Part shown: positions 25,251 to 32,367 of the stretch, piece after piece
Layout: every line of letters begins with the position of its first letter
Position numbering within the stretch: position 1 is the first letter of the stretch
Assembly (NCBI GenBank): GCA_050246595.1
Contig: JBFWVT010000052.1
Coordinates: forward strand, 1 to 32,367
Source of the DNA: DATARH01 sp050246595
Lineage (GTDB): Bacteria > Pseudomonadota > Alphaproteobacteria > ATCC43930 > CGMCC-115725
Reading direction: 5' to 3'
DNA length: 32,367 nt
The notes under the pieces: generated by a model
What the model was told of the DNA's origin: nothing
Database searches by the model: none
The model's input: the letters and a program-made list of their open reading frames with translations, nothing else
Made by a program: the position numbers and the translations under genes

Positions 25251-26698
25251 CCCCGTTCCCGTTTCCCGCGATTGTGCCGGCTCTGCCGGAAATCGTGCTG
25301 GTCTGCGCCGCGATGGCGCTGCTGCTGGTCGGCGTATTCCGCGGCGAAGGCTCGGCCAGACTCATCTCGTGGCTGGCCGTTGTCGTCCTGCTCGTCACGC
25401 TTGTCCTGTGCGGCGTGTTCGGGTGGGAACGGCGTCTCGGGTTTTACGGCATGTTCGTGACCGACGCCTTCGCCGTATTCACAAAGGCGTTGGTGCTGCT
25501 CGGCGCTGCCGTCAGCATCATTCTGGCGCTGCGGTTCAACGAGGAGCACCGTATCGCGCGCTTCGAGTTCCCGGTTCTGGTCCTGCTCGCCAGCACCGGC
25601 ATGATGCTGATGATATCGGCAAACGACCTGATCTCGCTCTATCTCGGCCTCGAACTGCAAAGCCTCGCGCTCTATGTCGTCGCCAGCTTCAACCGCGACT
25701 CGGTGCGCTCGCCCGAAGCCGGGCTGAAATATTTCGTTCTCGGCTCGCTCGCTTCGGGCATGCTGCTCTACGGCGCCTCGCTGATCTACGGTTTCGCCGG
25801 CACGACCGAGTTTGCCGCACTGGCCCGACTGTTCGGCGCCGGCACGGTTCCCTCGGCCGGGCTTATCATCGGTCTTGTCTTTGTTACGGTCGGGCTCGCG
25901 TTCAAGGTATCGGCGGTGCCGTTCCATATGTGGACCCCGGATGTCTACGAAGGCGCGCCGACCCCGGTCACCGCATTTTTCTCGGTGGCGGCAAAGATCG
26001 CGGCAATCGCGCTGTTTATCCGCTTTATGATCGAGCCGTTTGGCGGGTTGCTGACAGAATGGCGTCAGGTCATCGTGTTCCTCTCGATCGCCTCGATGAT
26101 CCTCGGCTCGGTCGCTGCGATCGCGCAGGAAAATATCAAGCGGCTGATGGCCTACAGTTCGATCGGCCACGTCGGATACGCGCTGATCGGTCTCGCCGCG
26201 GCGACCCCGAACGGCATCCGCGGTGTCCTCGTCTATATGGCGATCTACCTGTTTATGAACCTCGGCACCTGGGCGGTGATCCTGTGCATGCGGCAGAAGG
26301 GGCGGATGCTTGAAAGCATTTCCGACCTGTCGGGTCTCGGCCGCACCCAGCCGGGTCTGGCGTTGGCGCTCGGCATTTTTATGTTCGCGCTGGCCGGTAT
26401 TCCGCCTACCGCGGGATTTTTCGCCAAGCTCTATATTTTCCTTGCGGCGATTGACGCGAACCTGATCGGGCTGGCCATTATCGGTGTCGTTGCCAGCGTC
26501 GTCGGCGCGTTCTATTACCTGCGCATCGTCAAAATCATGTATTTCGACGAGCCGCTGATTGTGTTCGACCGGCCGCTCGCGCCCGAGCTGAAAGCGGTGC
26601 TGGTCGTCACCGCCGTGGTGACGATGGCGTTTATCGTGTGGCCCGACCCGATTATCGGCGGCGCCACGGCGGCGGCGGCGTCGCTGTTCCCGCAATGA
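25247..26698 (+). CDS. nuoN: NADH-quinone oxidoreductase subunit N
   Basis: 483-residue antiporter-like proton-pumping subunit (ND2 type) with about 14 helices. Glu136 in YLGLELQSLALYVVAS and the Lys-containing GLAFKVSAVPFHMWTPDVYEGAPTPVTAFFS segment are the pump signatures. The GTG at 25247 overlaps the nuoM stop and gives the family length; the frame upstream overlaps nuoM coding and is not used. Last gene of the complex I set; birA follows after seven bases. Confidence 0.96.
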   Translation: MTPFPFPAIVPALPEIVLVCAAMALLLVGVFRGEGSARLISWLAVVVLLVTLVLCGVFGWERRLGFYGMFVTDAFAVFTKALVLLGAAVSIILALRFNEEHRIARFEFPVLVLLASTGMMLMISANDLISLYLGLELQSLALYVVASFNRDSVRSPEAGLKYFVLGSLASGMLLYGASLIYGFAGTTEFAALARLFGAGTVPSAGLIIGLVFVTVGLAFKVSAVPFHMWTPDVYEGAPTPVTAFFSVAAKIAAIALFIRFMIEPFGGLLTEWRQVIVFLSIASMILGSVAAIAQENIKRLMAYSSIGHVGYALIGLAAATPNGIRGVLVYMAIYLFMNLGTWAVILCMRQKGRMLESISDLSGLGRTQPGLALALGIFMFALAGIPPTAGFFAKLYIFLAAIDANLIGLAIIGVVASVVGAFYYLRIVKIMYFDEPLIVFDRPLAPELKAVLVVTAVVTMAFIVWPDPIIGGATAAAASLFPQ

Positions 26699-26705
26699 CA
26701 AAGCG

Positions 26706-27482
26706 ATGAGCAGCCTCGGGCCTCTTCTCCCGGAAGCCTGTCGGCTGCTCCGCTACGAAAGCATCGGCAGCACAAACGACGAGGCAAAAACCCTGGCGCG
26801 TGCCGGCGCCGCCGAGTTCACGCTGGTCTGGGCCGGCGAGCAGACGGAAGGACGCGGTCGCCGCGGCCGGCTCTGGCGGTCGCCGCCCGGCAATTTCTAT
26901 GCGTCGCTGATCCTGCGCCCCGCGGTGGCCCCGGCGCGCGCCGCCCAGCTCGGCTTTGTCGCGGCGCTGGCGCTCGCCGACGGGATCGGCGCGCTGTGCG
27001 GGCCGGCCCTCGATATTCGCTGCAAATGGCCGAACGACATCCTCGCCGCCGGCCGCAAACTCGCCGGGATTCTTCTGGAGTCGGAGATTACCGACAACGA
27101 CATGATCGATTTTGTCGTGATCGGCACCGGCGCCAATCTGGTCTCGCACCCCGGCAAGGCCGAATACCCGGCGACCTCGCTGGCCGCGCAGGGATTTCCG
27201 GGAATTGCTCCGGAACAGCTTTTGTCAACCTATGTGCGGCGGTTCGATTTCTGGGCACGGCTCTGGCGGGCAAAGGGCTTTCCCCCGATACGCGAGGCCT
27301 GGCTGGCCCGCTCCTTCGGTCGCGGCGAGGAGGTTCGCGTCCGGCTGGAGCGGGTGACGCTGTTCGGCCGGTTTCTCGATCTTGACGAGAGCGGCTCTCT
27401 CGTGATCGACACCGGGGAAGGCCGCCGCCGGATCGCAGCCGGCGAGGTTTTTCCGGCTTCGGGTTCCCCGGCTTTCGATTGA
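26706..27482 (+). CDS. birA: Biotin--[acetyl-CoA-carboxylase] ligase
   Basis: 258-residue enzyme that makes biotinyl-AMP and attaches biotin to carrier proteins such as AccB. Only the ligase and C-terminal domains are present; the DNA-binding repressor domain of E. coli BirA is absent, so it should not repress biotin genes. The biotin/ATP loop GRGRRGR is at residues 49-55, and the catalytic KWPNDI is at 107-112. The C-terminal SH3-like part includes GRFLDLDESGSLVI. It lies between nuoN and coaX, a placement common in alphaproteobacteria. Confidence 0.93.
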   Translation: MSSLGPLLPEACRLLRYESIGSTNDEAKTLARAGAAEFTLVWAGEQTEGRGRRGRLWRSPPGNFYASLILRPAVAPARAAQLGFVAALALADGIGALCGPALDIRCKWPNDILAAGRKLAGILLESEITDNDMIDFVVIGTGANLVSHPGKAEYPATSLAAQGFPGIAPEQLLSTYVRRFDFWARLWRAKGFPPIREAWLARSFGRGEEVRVRLERVTLFGRFLDLDESGSLVIDTGEGRRRIAAGEVFPASGSPAFD

Positions 27483-27495
27483 CGGGAGTGGGCCG

Positions 27496-28293
27496 ATGCT
27501 GCTCGCGATCAACGCCAATAACACCAACACCTCGTTTGCGATGTGGGACGGCGCCGTGCTGAAGGGCAGCTGGCGCACCGCCACGGAAGGCAAGCGCACC
27601 GCCGACGAATATGTCGTCTGGCTCGATCACCTGTTGGCGCTCGACGGGCTGTCGCGTGCTCAGATCGAGGGCGCCGCGATCGCCAGCGTCGTGCCCGAGA
27701 CCAATTTCAACCTCGTCACCTTCTGCCGCAAGTATTGCAAGGCCGACCCGCTGGTTGTCGGCGATGCCGGCGTCGTGCTCGGCACCAGGGCGCTTGTCGA
27801 TCGCCCGGAGGAGGTCGGCGCCGACCGCCTCGTCAATACCGTCGCGGCGCATGACCGCTATCGGGGGCCGCTGATCGTGGTCGATTTCGGCACCGCCACG
27901 ACGCTCGACGTGGTGGATGGCGACGGTAACTATCGCGGTGGCGTGATCGCCCCGGGGATCAATCTGTCGCTAACCGCGTTGCATATGGCAGCGGCCAAGC
28001 TGCCGAGCGTCCGCATTGCCCGCACCGAACGGGTGATCGGCACCGACACGGTAAGCTGCATGCAGTCCGGGATATACTGGGGGTATATCGGGTTGATCGA
28101 GGGTCTAGTCGGGCGCATCAGGAACGAATTCGACGCGGCCCCTGGACCCCGATCCGGGGCAGGAATGCAGGCTATCGCCACTGGCGGGCTGGCGCCGCTT
28201 TTTGCCGGTGCGACCGAGGCGATCGACCGGGTCGATCCCGATCTGACTCTATGGGGGCTGCGCCTCATATACGGCTATAATAGCAGAAGATGA
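27496..28293 (+). CDS. coaX: Type III pantothenate kinase
   Basis: 265-residue kinase for the first step of coenzyme A synthesis, of the ASKHA fold. The second and third motifs are normal: EEVGADRLVN with Asp110 and VVDFGTATTLD with Asp130. The first motif reads INANNTNT, where the family usually has (I/V)DxGNTNT: Asp6 is Asn and Gly8 is Asn. Residues 216-223 (PGPRSGAG) are coded by a small palindrome and look like an insertion that lengthens the protein slightly. The stop overlaps the rnj start (ATGA). Identity is clear; activity is likely but the loop change is notable. Confidence 0.9.
   Translation: MLLAINANNTNTSFAMWDGAVLKGSWRTATEGKRTADEYVVWLDHLLALDGLSRAQIEGAAIASVVPETNFNLVTFCRKYCKADPLVVGDAGVVLGTRALVDRPEEVGADRLVNTVAAHDRYRGPLIVVDFGTATTLDVVDGDGNYRGGVIAPGINLSLTALHMAAAKLPSVRIARTERVIGTDTVSCMQSGIYWGYIGLIEGLVGRIRNEFDAAPGPRSGAGMQAIATGGLAPLFAGATEAIDRVDPDLTLWGLRLIYGYNSRR
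28141..28163. repeat. Palindromic element inside coaX coding sequence
   Basis: CCTG-GA-CCCCG, ATC loop, CGGGG-CAGG: a four plus five base-pair stem with a two-base bulge. It starts exactly at codon 216 and encodes PGPRSGAG. It resembles the CCTGGACCCCGG...-type intergenic repeat of related genomes. Confidence 0.5.
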
Positions 28294-29987
28294 GCCTGAC
28301 AGCGCCGCAGCCGAACGCCTTTCGCGAGCACGATCCCGACGCGCTCTACTTCCTGCCGCTCGGCGGCTCCGGCGAGATCGGGATGAACCTCAATCTCTAT
28401 GGCTATCGCGGCCAGTGGCTGATCGTCGATTGCGGCGTCACTTTCGGCGAGGAGGAGCACCAGCCGGGGGTCGATGTCATCATGGCCGACCCGGCCTTTA
28501 TCGTCGAGCGGCGCGACCGGCTGCTCGGCATCGTCGCGACGCACGGGCACGAGGACCATATCGGCGCGATCCCGTATCTGTGGCCGCAGCTGCAATGTCC
28601 GGTCTGGGCGACCCCGTTCACCGCCTCGCTGCTGCGCGCCAAGCTCACCGAGGCGCAATTAGCCAGCAAGGTCAAAATCACGACCGTTCCGATGTCGGGC
28701 CGGTTCACGATCGGGCCGTTCGATCTCGAACTGATCACGCTGACCCATTCGATCCCGGAGCCGAACGCGGTCGTGATCCGCACCCCGGTCGGCACCGTGC
28801 TCCACACCGGCGATTGGAAGCTCGATCCGGACCCGCTGGTCGGGTCGCAGACCGACGAGGCGCGGCTGCGCGCGGTCGGCGACGAGGGCGTGCTGGCGAT
28901 CGTATGCGATTCGACAAATGCCCTGCGCGACGGCACTTCCGGCTCTGAGGGCGAGCTGCGCGAGCATTTGACCGAGCTGATCGGCCGCTATGACGGGCGG
29001 GTCGCGGTCGCCTGTTTCGCGTCGAATGTCGCACGGCTGGCGACAATCGCGCACGCTGCCGCGGCCAACGACCGCAATGTCGCGCTGATCGGGCGATCGC
29101 TGTGGCGGATCGACAAGGCGGCGCGGGAAAACGGCTATCTCGCCGACGTGCCGCGCTTTCTGACCGAAGACGAGGCCGGCTACGTGCCGCGCGACAAGAT
29201 CGTGCTGATCTGCACCGGCAGCCAGGGCGAGCCGCGGGCGGCGCTGGCCCGCATCGCGCGCGATGATCATCCGCATATCGTTCTGGAAGAAGGCGATGTC
29301 GTGATCTTTTCGTCGCGCATCATCCCGGGCAACGAAAAGGCGATCAGCCGGCTGCACAACGCGCTGTTGAAGCTGCGCGTCGAGGTCGTCACCGCCGAAG
29401 ACCATTTTGTCCATGTCTCCGGCCACCCATGCCGCGACGAGTTGGCAGCGATGTACCAGATGGTGCGGCCGCGCGTGGCGATCCCGGTGCATGGCGAGGC
29501 GCGCCACCTGCTCGGACATGCCGAACTCGCGCGGCATTGCCAGGTAGAGCAGGCGGTTGTCGTCGAAAACGGCGATGTCGTTCGGCTCGACAGCGGCGGC
29601 GGCGCGATCGTCGAGGAGATCCCGACCGGCCGCATCGCCAGCGACGGCAAAAGCCTGCTGCCGCTCCGCGGTGCCGTATTGCAGCAGCGCCGGCGCGCCG
29701 GCGTCGATGGAACGGCCGTCGCGTCGCTGGTTGTCGACCGCGCCGGGGTGCTGGTCGCGCCGCCGCAGATCAGTCTGATCGGTCTTGCCGAAACCACGTC
29801 GGAACCGGCTTCCGCCGTGCGTGACGCGTTGACCGAGGCGGTCGAGGGTCTCCCGGCGCCGCAGCGGCGCGACGACGACGCCCTGCGCGAGGCGGCCCGG
29901 CGGGTGCTGCGCCGGGTGCTGAAGGACCGGTTCGGCAAACGGCCGCTGGTAGAGGTTCAGCTCGTCCGGCTTGAGCTGAGGCGATAG
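28290..29987 (+). CDS. rnj: Ribonuclease J
   Basis: 565-residue metallo-beta-lactamase/beta-CASP ribonuclease with 5' exo- and endonuclease activity in rRNA and mRNA processing. The zinc motif THGHEDHIG has His85, His87, Asp89 and His90. Further metal ligands are in LTHSIPEPN and the HTGDWK motif. The beta-CASP part contains CDSTNA and CTGSQGEPRAAL. A VSGHP and PVHGEARHLLGH region precedes a C-terminal domain with a basic end. It starts within the coaX stop and is followed by mce after 13 bases. Confidence 0.96.
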   Translation: MSLTAPQPNAFREHDPDALYFLPLGGSGEIGMNLNLYGYRGQWLIVDCGVTFGEEEHQPGVDVIMADPAFIVERRDRLLGIVATHGHEDHIGAIPYLWPQLQCPVWATPFTASLLRAKLTEAQLASKVKITTVPMSGRFTIGPFDLELITLTHSIPEPNAVVIRTPVGTVLHTGDWKLDPDPLVGSQTDEARLRAVGDEGVLAIVCDSTNALRDGTSGSEGELREHLTELIGRYDGRVAVACFASNVARLATIAHAAAANDRNVALIGRSLWRIDKAARENGYLADVPRFLTEDEAGYVPRDKIVLICTGSQGEPRAALARIARDDHPHIVLEEGDVVIFSSRIIPGNEKAISRLHNALLKLRVEVVTAEDHFVHVSGHPCRDELAAMYQMVRPRVAIPVHGEARHLLGHAELARHCQVEQAVVVENGDVVRLDSGGGAIVEEIPTGRIASDGKSLLPLRGAVLQQRRRAGVDGTAVASLVVDRAGVLVAPPQISLIGLAETTSEPASAVRDALTEAVEGLPAPQRRDDDALREAARRVLRRVLKDRFGKRPLVEVQLVRLELRR

Positions 29988-30000
29988 TCGGGGAAAGGGG

Positions 30001-30405
30001 ATGATCGGCCGCCTCAATCATGTCGCGATCGTCGTGCCGGATCTCGCGGCCGCGGCGGCGCTGTACCGCGACACGCTCGGCGCGCGCGTCTCGCCGCCGC
30101 AACCGCTGCCGGCGCATGGCGTCACCGTCGTCTTTGTCGAACTGCCGAATACAAAGATCGAATTGCTGGAACCGCTTGGGGACAATTCGCCGGTGCGCGG
30201 GTTTCTCGAAAAAAACCCGGAAGGCGGCATGCATCATGTCTGCTACGAGGTTGACGACATCATCGCCGCCCGCGACCGGCTGCGCGCCCGCGGCGCGCGC
30301 GTGCTCGGCGACGGCGAACCCAGGCTCGGCGCGCACGACAAACCGGTGCTGTTTCTGCACCCGAAGGATTTCGCCGGAACCCTGATCGAGCTGGAGCAGG
30401 CTTAA
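30001..30405 (+). CDS. mce: Methylmalonyl-CoA epimerase
   Basis: 134-residue VOC-fold enzyme that interconverts (R)- and (S)-methylmalonyl-CoA in propionyl-CoA metabolism. The likely metal ligands are visible: His7 in RLNHVAIVV, the His pair 78-79 in GGMHHVCYEV, and Glu130 in GTLIELEQ. KIELLEP is also typical. The ATG at 30001 follows GGGGAAAGGGG, a strong ribosome site. It is the last gene of the rightward series and ends just before a hairpin at 30418. Confidence 0.93.
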   Translation: MIGRLNHVAIVVPDLAAAAALYRDTLGARVSPPQPLPAHGVTVVFVELPNTKIELLEPLGDNSPVRGFLEKNPEGGMHHVCYEVDDIIAARDRLRARGARVLGDGEPRLGAHDKPVLFLHPKDFAGTLIELEQA

Positions 30406-30435
30406 AGGATAAAAAGAGAGGGCCTCGCGGCCCTC
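30406..30435 (-). terminator. Intrinsic terminator, mainly for the PRC-barrel gene
   Basis: A perfect 7-bp stem GAGGGCC/GGCCCTC (30418-30424 and 30429-30435) with loop TCGC. On the minus strand it is followed by a T-rich run (complement of GGATAAAAAGA). It ends the minus-strand gene 25 bases after its stop and may also slow transcription leaving mce, although no T-run follows on the plus strand. Confidence 0.75.
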
Positions 30436-30459
30436 CCCTTCTGCCATGCGCGTCGGCGC

Positions 30460-31119
30460 TCAGCGGTACGGCTTGTACTCGGCAAACTCGCCGGACGCCC
30501 GGTCCTTCTCCCAGCGCGGCATCGCGCGAACCTGCTCCTTTGTCAGGTTGGTCACGACCCGGTCACCGTTGATCTGCAGCTGATCCCAAGACACGGCAAC
30601 CTTGTTCGTGCCGATCCCGAGAAAGCCGCCGAACTCGACGATTGCCGCGCGTACCCGGCCGTCGGGACTGATCAGCAGGTTTTCGAGATCGCCGACATCC
30701 TCGCCATTCGCTCCGTAGACGTCCTTGCCGATCAACCTCTCGGTCTCGGCCGCCATCGGGAACGTGCCGACGGCGGGCGCGACAGCGGCTGTACCGGGGG
30801 CGCGGTCAGCCGGGGCAGCGGTGCTGCCGGTAGTCGGCGCGGTCGGGGTGGTGACCACGTTGACGTTCGGCTGCTCCGCCGGGAGAACCTGAACGTTCGG
30901 CTGCCCGGTCTGAACATTCACCTTCGGTTCCGGTGTCGTCACCGTGACTTGCGGCGGCGGCTGCTGGACGGTCACATTCGGCGCCGGCTGCTGCACGACG
31001 ATATTGGCGCCGTCGGGATTGGCGGCTGGCTGGTTCTGATTTTGCTTCTGCGCCATTGCCGGCCCCGCCAGCAACAGCGCCGCAAGCGAAGTCGTCGCCA
31101 GGGCGTACTTGATCTGCAT
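30460..31119 (-). CDS. Exported PRC-barrel domain protein (copy 1)
   Basis: 219 residues: a signal peptide (cleavage after AMA near residue 23), a long disordered linker rich in Gln, Pro and Val with repeated VTVQQP and NVxVQ units (about 30-90), and a PRC-barrel domain (about 125-200) with LIGKDVYGANGEDVGDLENLLI and RVRAAIVEFGGFLGIG. It ends EFAEYKPYR. The ATG at 31119 has AAGGAGAG upstream (31125-31132); the frame is open to 31161 without reason. It is a paralogue of the gene at 31282, and the two share domain, leader and promoter layout. PRC-barrel proteins of this type are often stress-induced envelope proteins; the molecular role is unknown. Confidence 0.88.
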   Translation of the reverse strand: MQIKYALATTSLAALLLAGPAMAQKQNQNQPAANPDGANIVVQQPAPNVTVQQPPPQVTVTTPEPKVNVQTGQPNVQVLPAEQPNVNVVTTPTAPTTGSTAAPADRAPGTAAVAPAVGTFPMAAETERLIGKDVYGANGEDVGDLENLLISPDGRVRAAIVEFGGFLGIGTNKVAVSWDQLQINGDRVVTNLTKEQVRAMPRWEKDRASGEFAEYKPYR

Positions 31120-31156
31120 ATAGGCTCTCCTTTTCAAGACAGCTGTTCGATGGTTT

Positions 31157-31181
31157 AACACAGGCGAAACCGTTCCGTTCC
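31157..31181 (-). promoter_or_regulatory. EcfG-like promoter of PRC-barrel copy 1
   Basis: Read on the minus strand: GGAAC (31177-31181), 16-base spacer, TGTT (31157-31160), 37 bases before the ATG. The alphaproteobacterial general-stress sigma factor EcfG prefers GGAAC-N16/17-CGTT. A second overlapping GGAAC lies at 31172-31176. Confidence 0.55.
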
Positions 31182-31281
31182 GCCGCGTTCAAGTTCCCGT
31201 CCTCGAAGTAGAAAGGCATCCCGCGGTTCTGCCGGCGGGAGAACCCTGTAACGGCTCTTTACAACGCAACAATGGGCTTTA

Positions 31282-31824
31282 TCAGCGATACGGGCGGAAC
31301 TCGGCGAACGAGCCGGGGCGCTCCCGAGTCCAACGCGGTTCGGCCTTGATTTGATCCTCGGTCATATTGACCATGATCCGGTCGCCGGTGACTTTCAGCT
31401 GATCCCAAGGCAGGGCGACTTCATTCTCGCCGATCCCGAGCAGCCCGCCGAACTCGATGACCGCGGCGCGCACCCGGCCATCGGGGTCAATCAGCAGATT
31501 TTCGATCTCGCCGACCTCATTGCCGCGCATCCCGTACACGTCTTTGCCGATAAACTTCTCAACCTCGGCCGCCATCGGGAAAACACCGGCGGCTGGCGCG
31601 ATCGCGGCCCCGGCAGCCGGCGCACGATCGATCGCGGTCGCGGGCGGCGCCGTCGATCCGACATTGATGTCGGCCGGAGCGTACGGCTGGACCGTGGCGA
31701 CCGGCGGTGGCTGCGTGACGACAATACCGGCGCCCTCGGTCGCGGGTTTGGCCGGCGCCTGTGCCTGGGCTGGCCCGGCGATCAGAAGCGCTGCGACCGA
31801 GGCCGTCGCGAAGGCGTATCTCAT
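31282..31824 (-). CDS. Exported PRC-barrel domain protein (copy 2)
   Basis: 180 residues: a signal peptide (AGPAQAQA, cleavage near residue 20), a shorter Pro/Ala-rich linker and a PRC-barrel domain (about 85-160) with FIGKDVYGMRGNEVGEIENLLI and RVRAAVIEFGGLLGIG. It ends SFAEFRPYR. The C-terminal half is close to copy 1, while the linker has lost or never had the Gln/Pro/Val repeats. The ATG at 31824 follows AAAAGGAGAG. A weak hairpin (31225-31245, GGTTCT/AGAACC arms) lies downstream. It is a tandem duplicate with its own promoter copy. Function unknown. Confidence 0.88.
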   Translation of the reverse strand: MRYAFATASVAALLIAGPAQAQAPAKPATEGAGIVVTQPPPVATVQPYAPADINVGSTAPPATAIDRAPAAGAAIAPAAGVFPMAAEVEKFIGKDVYGMRGNEVGEIENLLIDPDGRVRAAVIEFGGLLGIGENEVALPWDQLKVTGDRIMVNMTEDQIKAEPRWTRERPGSFAEFRPYR

Positions 31825-31861
31825 TGCGCTCTCCTTTTCCAACTGCCTGGTTTACGCCTTA

Positions 31862-31887
31862 AACACAAGCAAAAAGGGCGCCGTTCC
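31862..31887 (-). promoter_or_regulatory. EcfG-like promoter of PRC-barrel copy 2
   Basis: On the minus strand: GGAAC (31883-31887), 17-base spacer, TGTT (31862-31865), again exactly 37 bases before the ATG. An upstream block TTCTACTT(T/C)GAG (complement of 31922-31933) is shared with copy 1 (31202-31213), so the duplication included the promoter. Confidence 0.55.
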
Positions 31888-32003
31888 GCATACCGCAACG
31901 TGTAAGTACAACCGACTTGCGCTCAAAGTAGAACCGGCAGCCGCGTCCGGCAGTTTCGCTGGAAAGGATTGCGCACCGTGCCGGATCGTTACAGATACAC
32001 GCA

Positions 32004-32246
32004 ATGACCTTGCTGACCGGTATTGTCGTCTACGTGCTCGTCTGGTGGGTGACGCTGTTCGCGGTGCTGCCGCTTTGGGTCTCCCCGGCCGACCCCGATG
32101 ATCCCGGGCATGGCGCCGGCGCCCCGAAAAATCCTTACATGCTGCGCAAGCTGGTCCTGACCACAGCGATCGCGGCGGTGATCTGGCTCGGCATCTACGC
32201 GCTCGTCACCTCACCCTGGCTCAGCTTCCGCGAACCCTGGGATTAG
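32004..32246 (+). CDS. DUF1467 family membrane protein
   Basis: 80 residues with two transmembrane helices (about 5-27 and 51-70). The conserved N-terminus GIVVYVLVWWVTLFAVLPLWV is the DUF1467 signature, and the loop is PADPDDPGHGAGAPKNPYMLRK. Function is unknown. In many alphaproteobacteria it lies directly after mce, so the PRC-barrel pair appears to have been placed between them. No strong ribosome site is seen before the ATG. Confidence 0.85.
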   Translation: MTLLTGIVVYVLVWWVTLFAVLPLWVSPADPDDPGHGAGAPKNPYMLRKLVLTTAIAAVIWLGIYALVTSPWLSFREPWD

Positions 32247-32255
32247 AGTGTGATC

Positions 32256-32350
32256 GGGTCTGGTTGAAACGGGATAGGGGTTCCCCGGCGCGGGGATCTC
32301 TGCGCAAGATGCTGGCTGGGGGGCGGAGGCCAGCACGCATGCCCAGACCC
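32256..32350. other. Structured intergenic stretch after the DUF1467 gene
   Basis: GGGTCTGG (32256-32263) is the reverse complement of CCAGACCC (32343-32350). Inside are the hairpins CCCCG-GCG-CGGGG (32283-32295) and TGCTGGC/GCCAGCA (32310-32316 with 32329-32335). It may be a repeat, a terminator region or a small RNA. The window ends here and no gene is visible. Confidence 0.4.
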
Positions 32351-32367
32351 TATTCACAGGATTTGCG

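Noticed and set aside
30418..30435. Rho-independent terminator for mce on the plus strand
   Set aside because: The hairpin is perfect, but no T-run follows in the plus direction; the T-run is on the minus strand.

Overview
The window is high-GC DNA from an alphaproteobacterium. The evidence is a complete 14-gene complex I (nuo) operon with separate nuoB, nuoC and nuoD, followed by birA, coaX, rnj, mce and a DUF1467 gene, together with an rsmB / heparinase-like / DUF1674 group; both neighbourhoods are familiar from Rhodospirillales and Rhizobiales. The species cannot be fixed from the sequence alone.

Layout. Positions 1-2700 (minus strand) hold a PEP-CTERM-tagged exported protein, a TauD-type dioxygenase and a lytic transglycosylase with a SPOR-like C-terminus. 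Positions 2700-3540 hold a small ABM-domain gene between two copies of a palindromic repeat. Positions 3540-7405 hold a heparinase II/III-like gene, rsmB, and a divergent small DUF1674 (SDH assembly factor 4-like) gene. Positions 7406-10237 hold palindromic repeats, a broken RTX tail fragment and a 718-residue protein that joins seven propeller-like repeats to RTX calcium-binding repeats. Positions 10238-11229 are about 1 kb without a convincing gene. tRNA-Asp follows at 11230 and then nuoA to nuoN (11429-26698).

The nuo genes are tightly packed, with stop/start overlaps from nuoA through nuoF and again between nuoM and nuoN. The operon is interrupted between nuoF and nuoG by a 378-bp unit: perfect 30-bp inverted repeats, a 5-bp flanking direct repeat and one antisense GIY-YIG nuclease gene. 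Downstream, birA, coaX (overlapping rnj), rnj and mce continue on the plus strand. Two tandem PRC-barrel envelope protein genes on the minus strand separate mce from the DUF1467 gene. Both carry the same GGAAC / TGTT promoter layout at the same distance from the start codon, which resembles the general-stress sigma factor EcfG.

Most genes are ordinary housekeeping genes. The most interesting signals are the GIY-YIG inverted-repeat cassette, the spread of palindromic elements both between genes and in frame inside genes (nuoE, coaX, probably nuoM), the paired EcfG-like promoters, and an Asp-to-Asn change in the phosphate-loop motif of CoaX. Everything here comes from reading the sequence; no database search was run.
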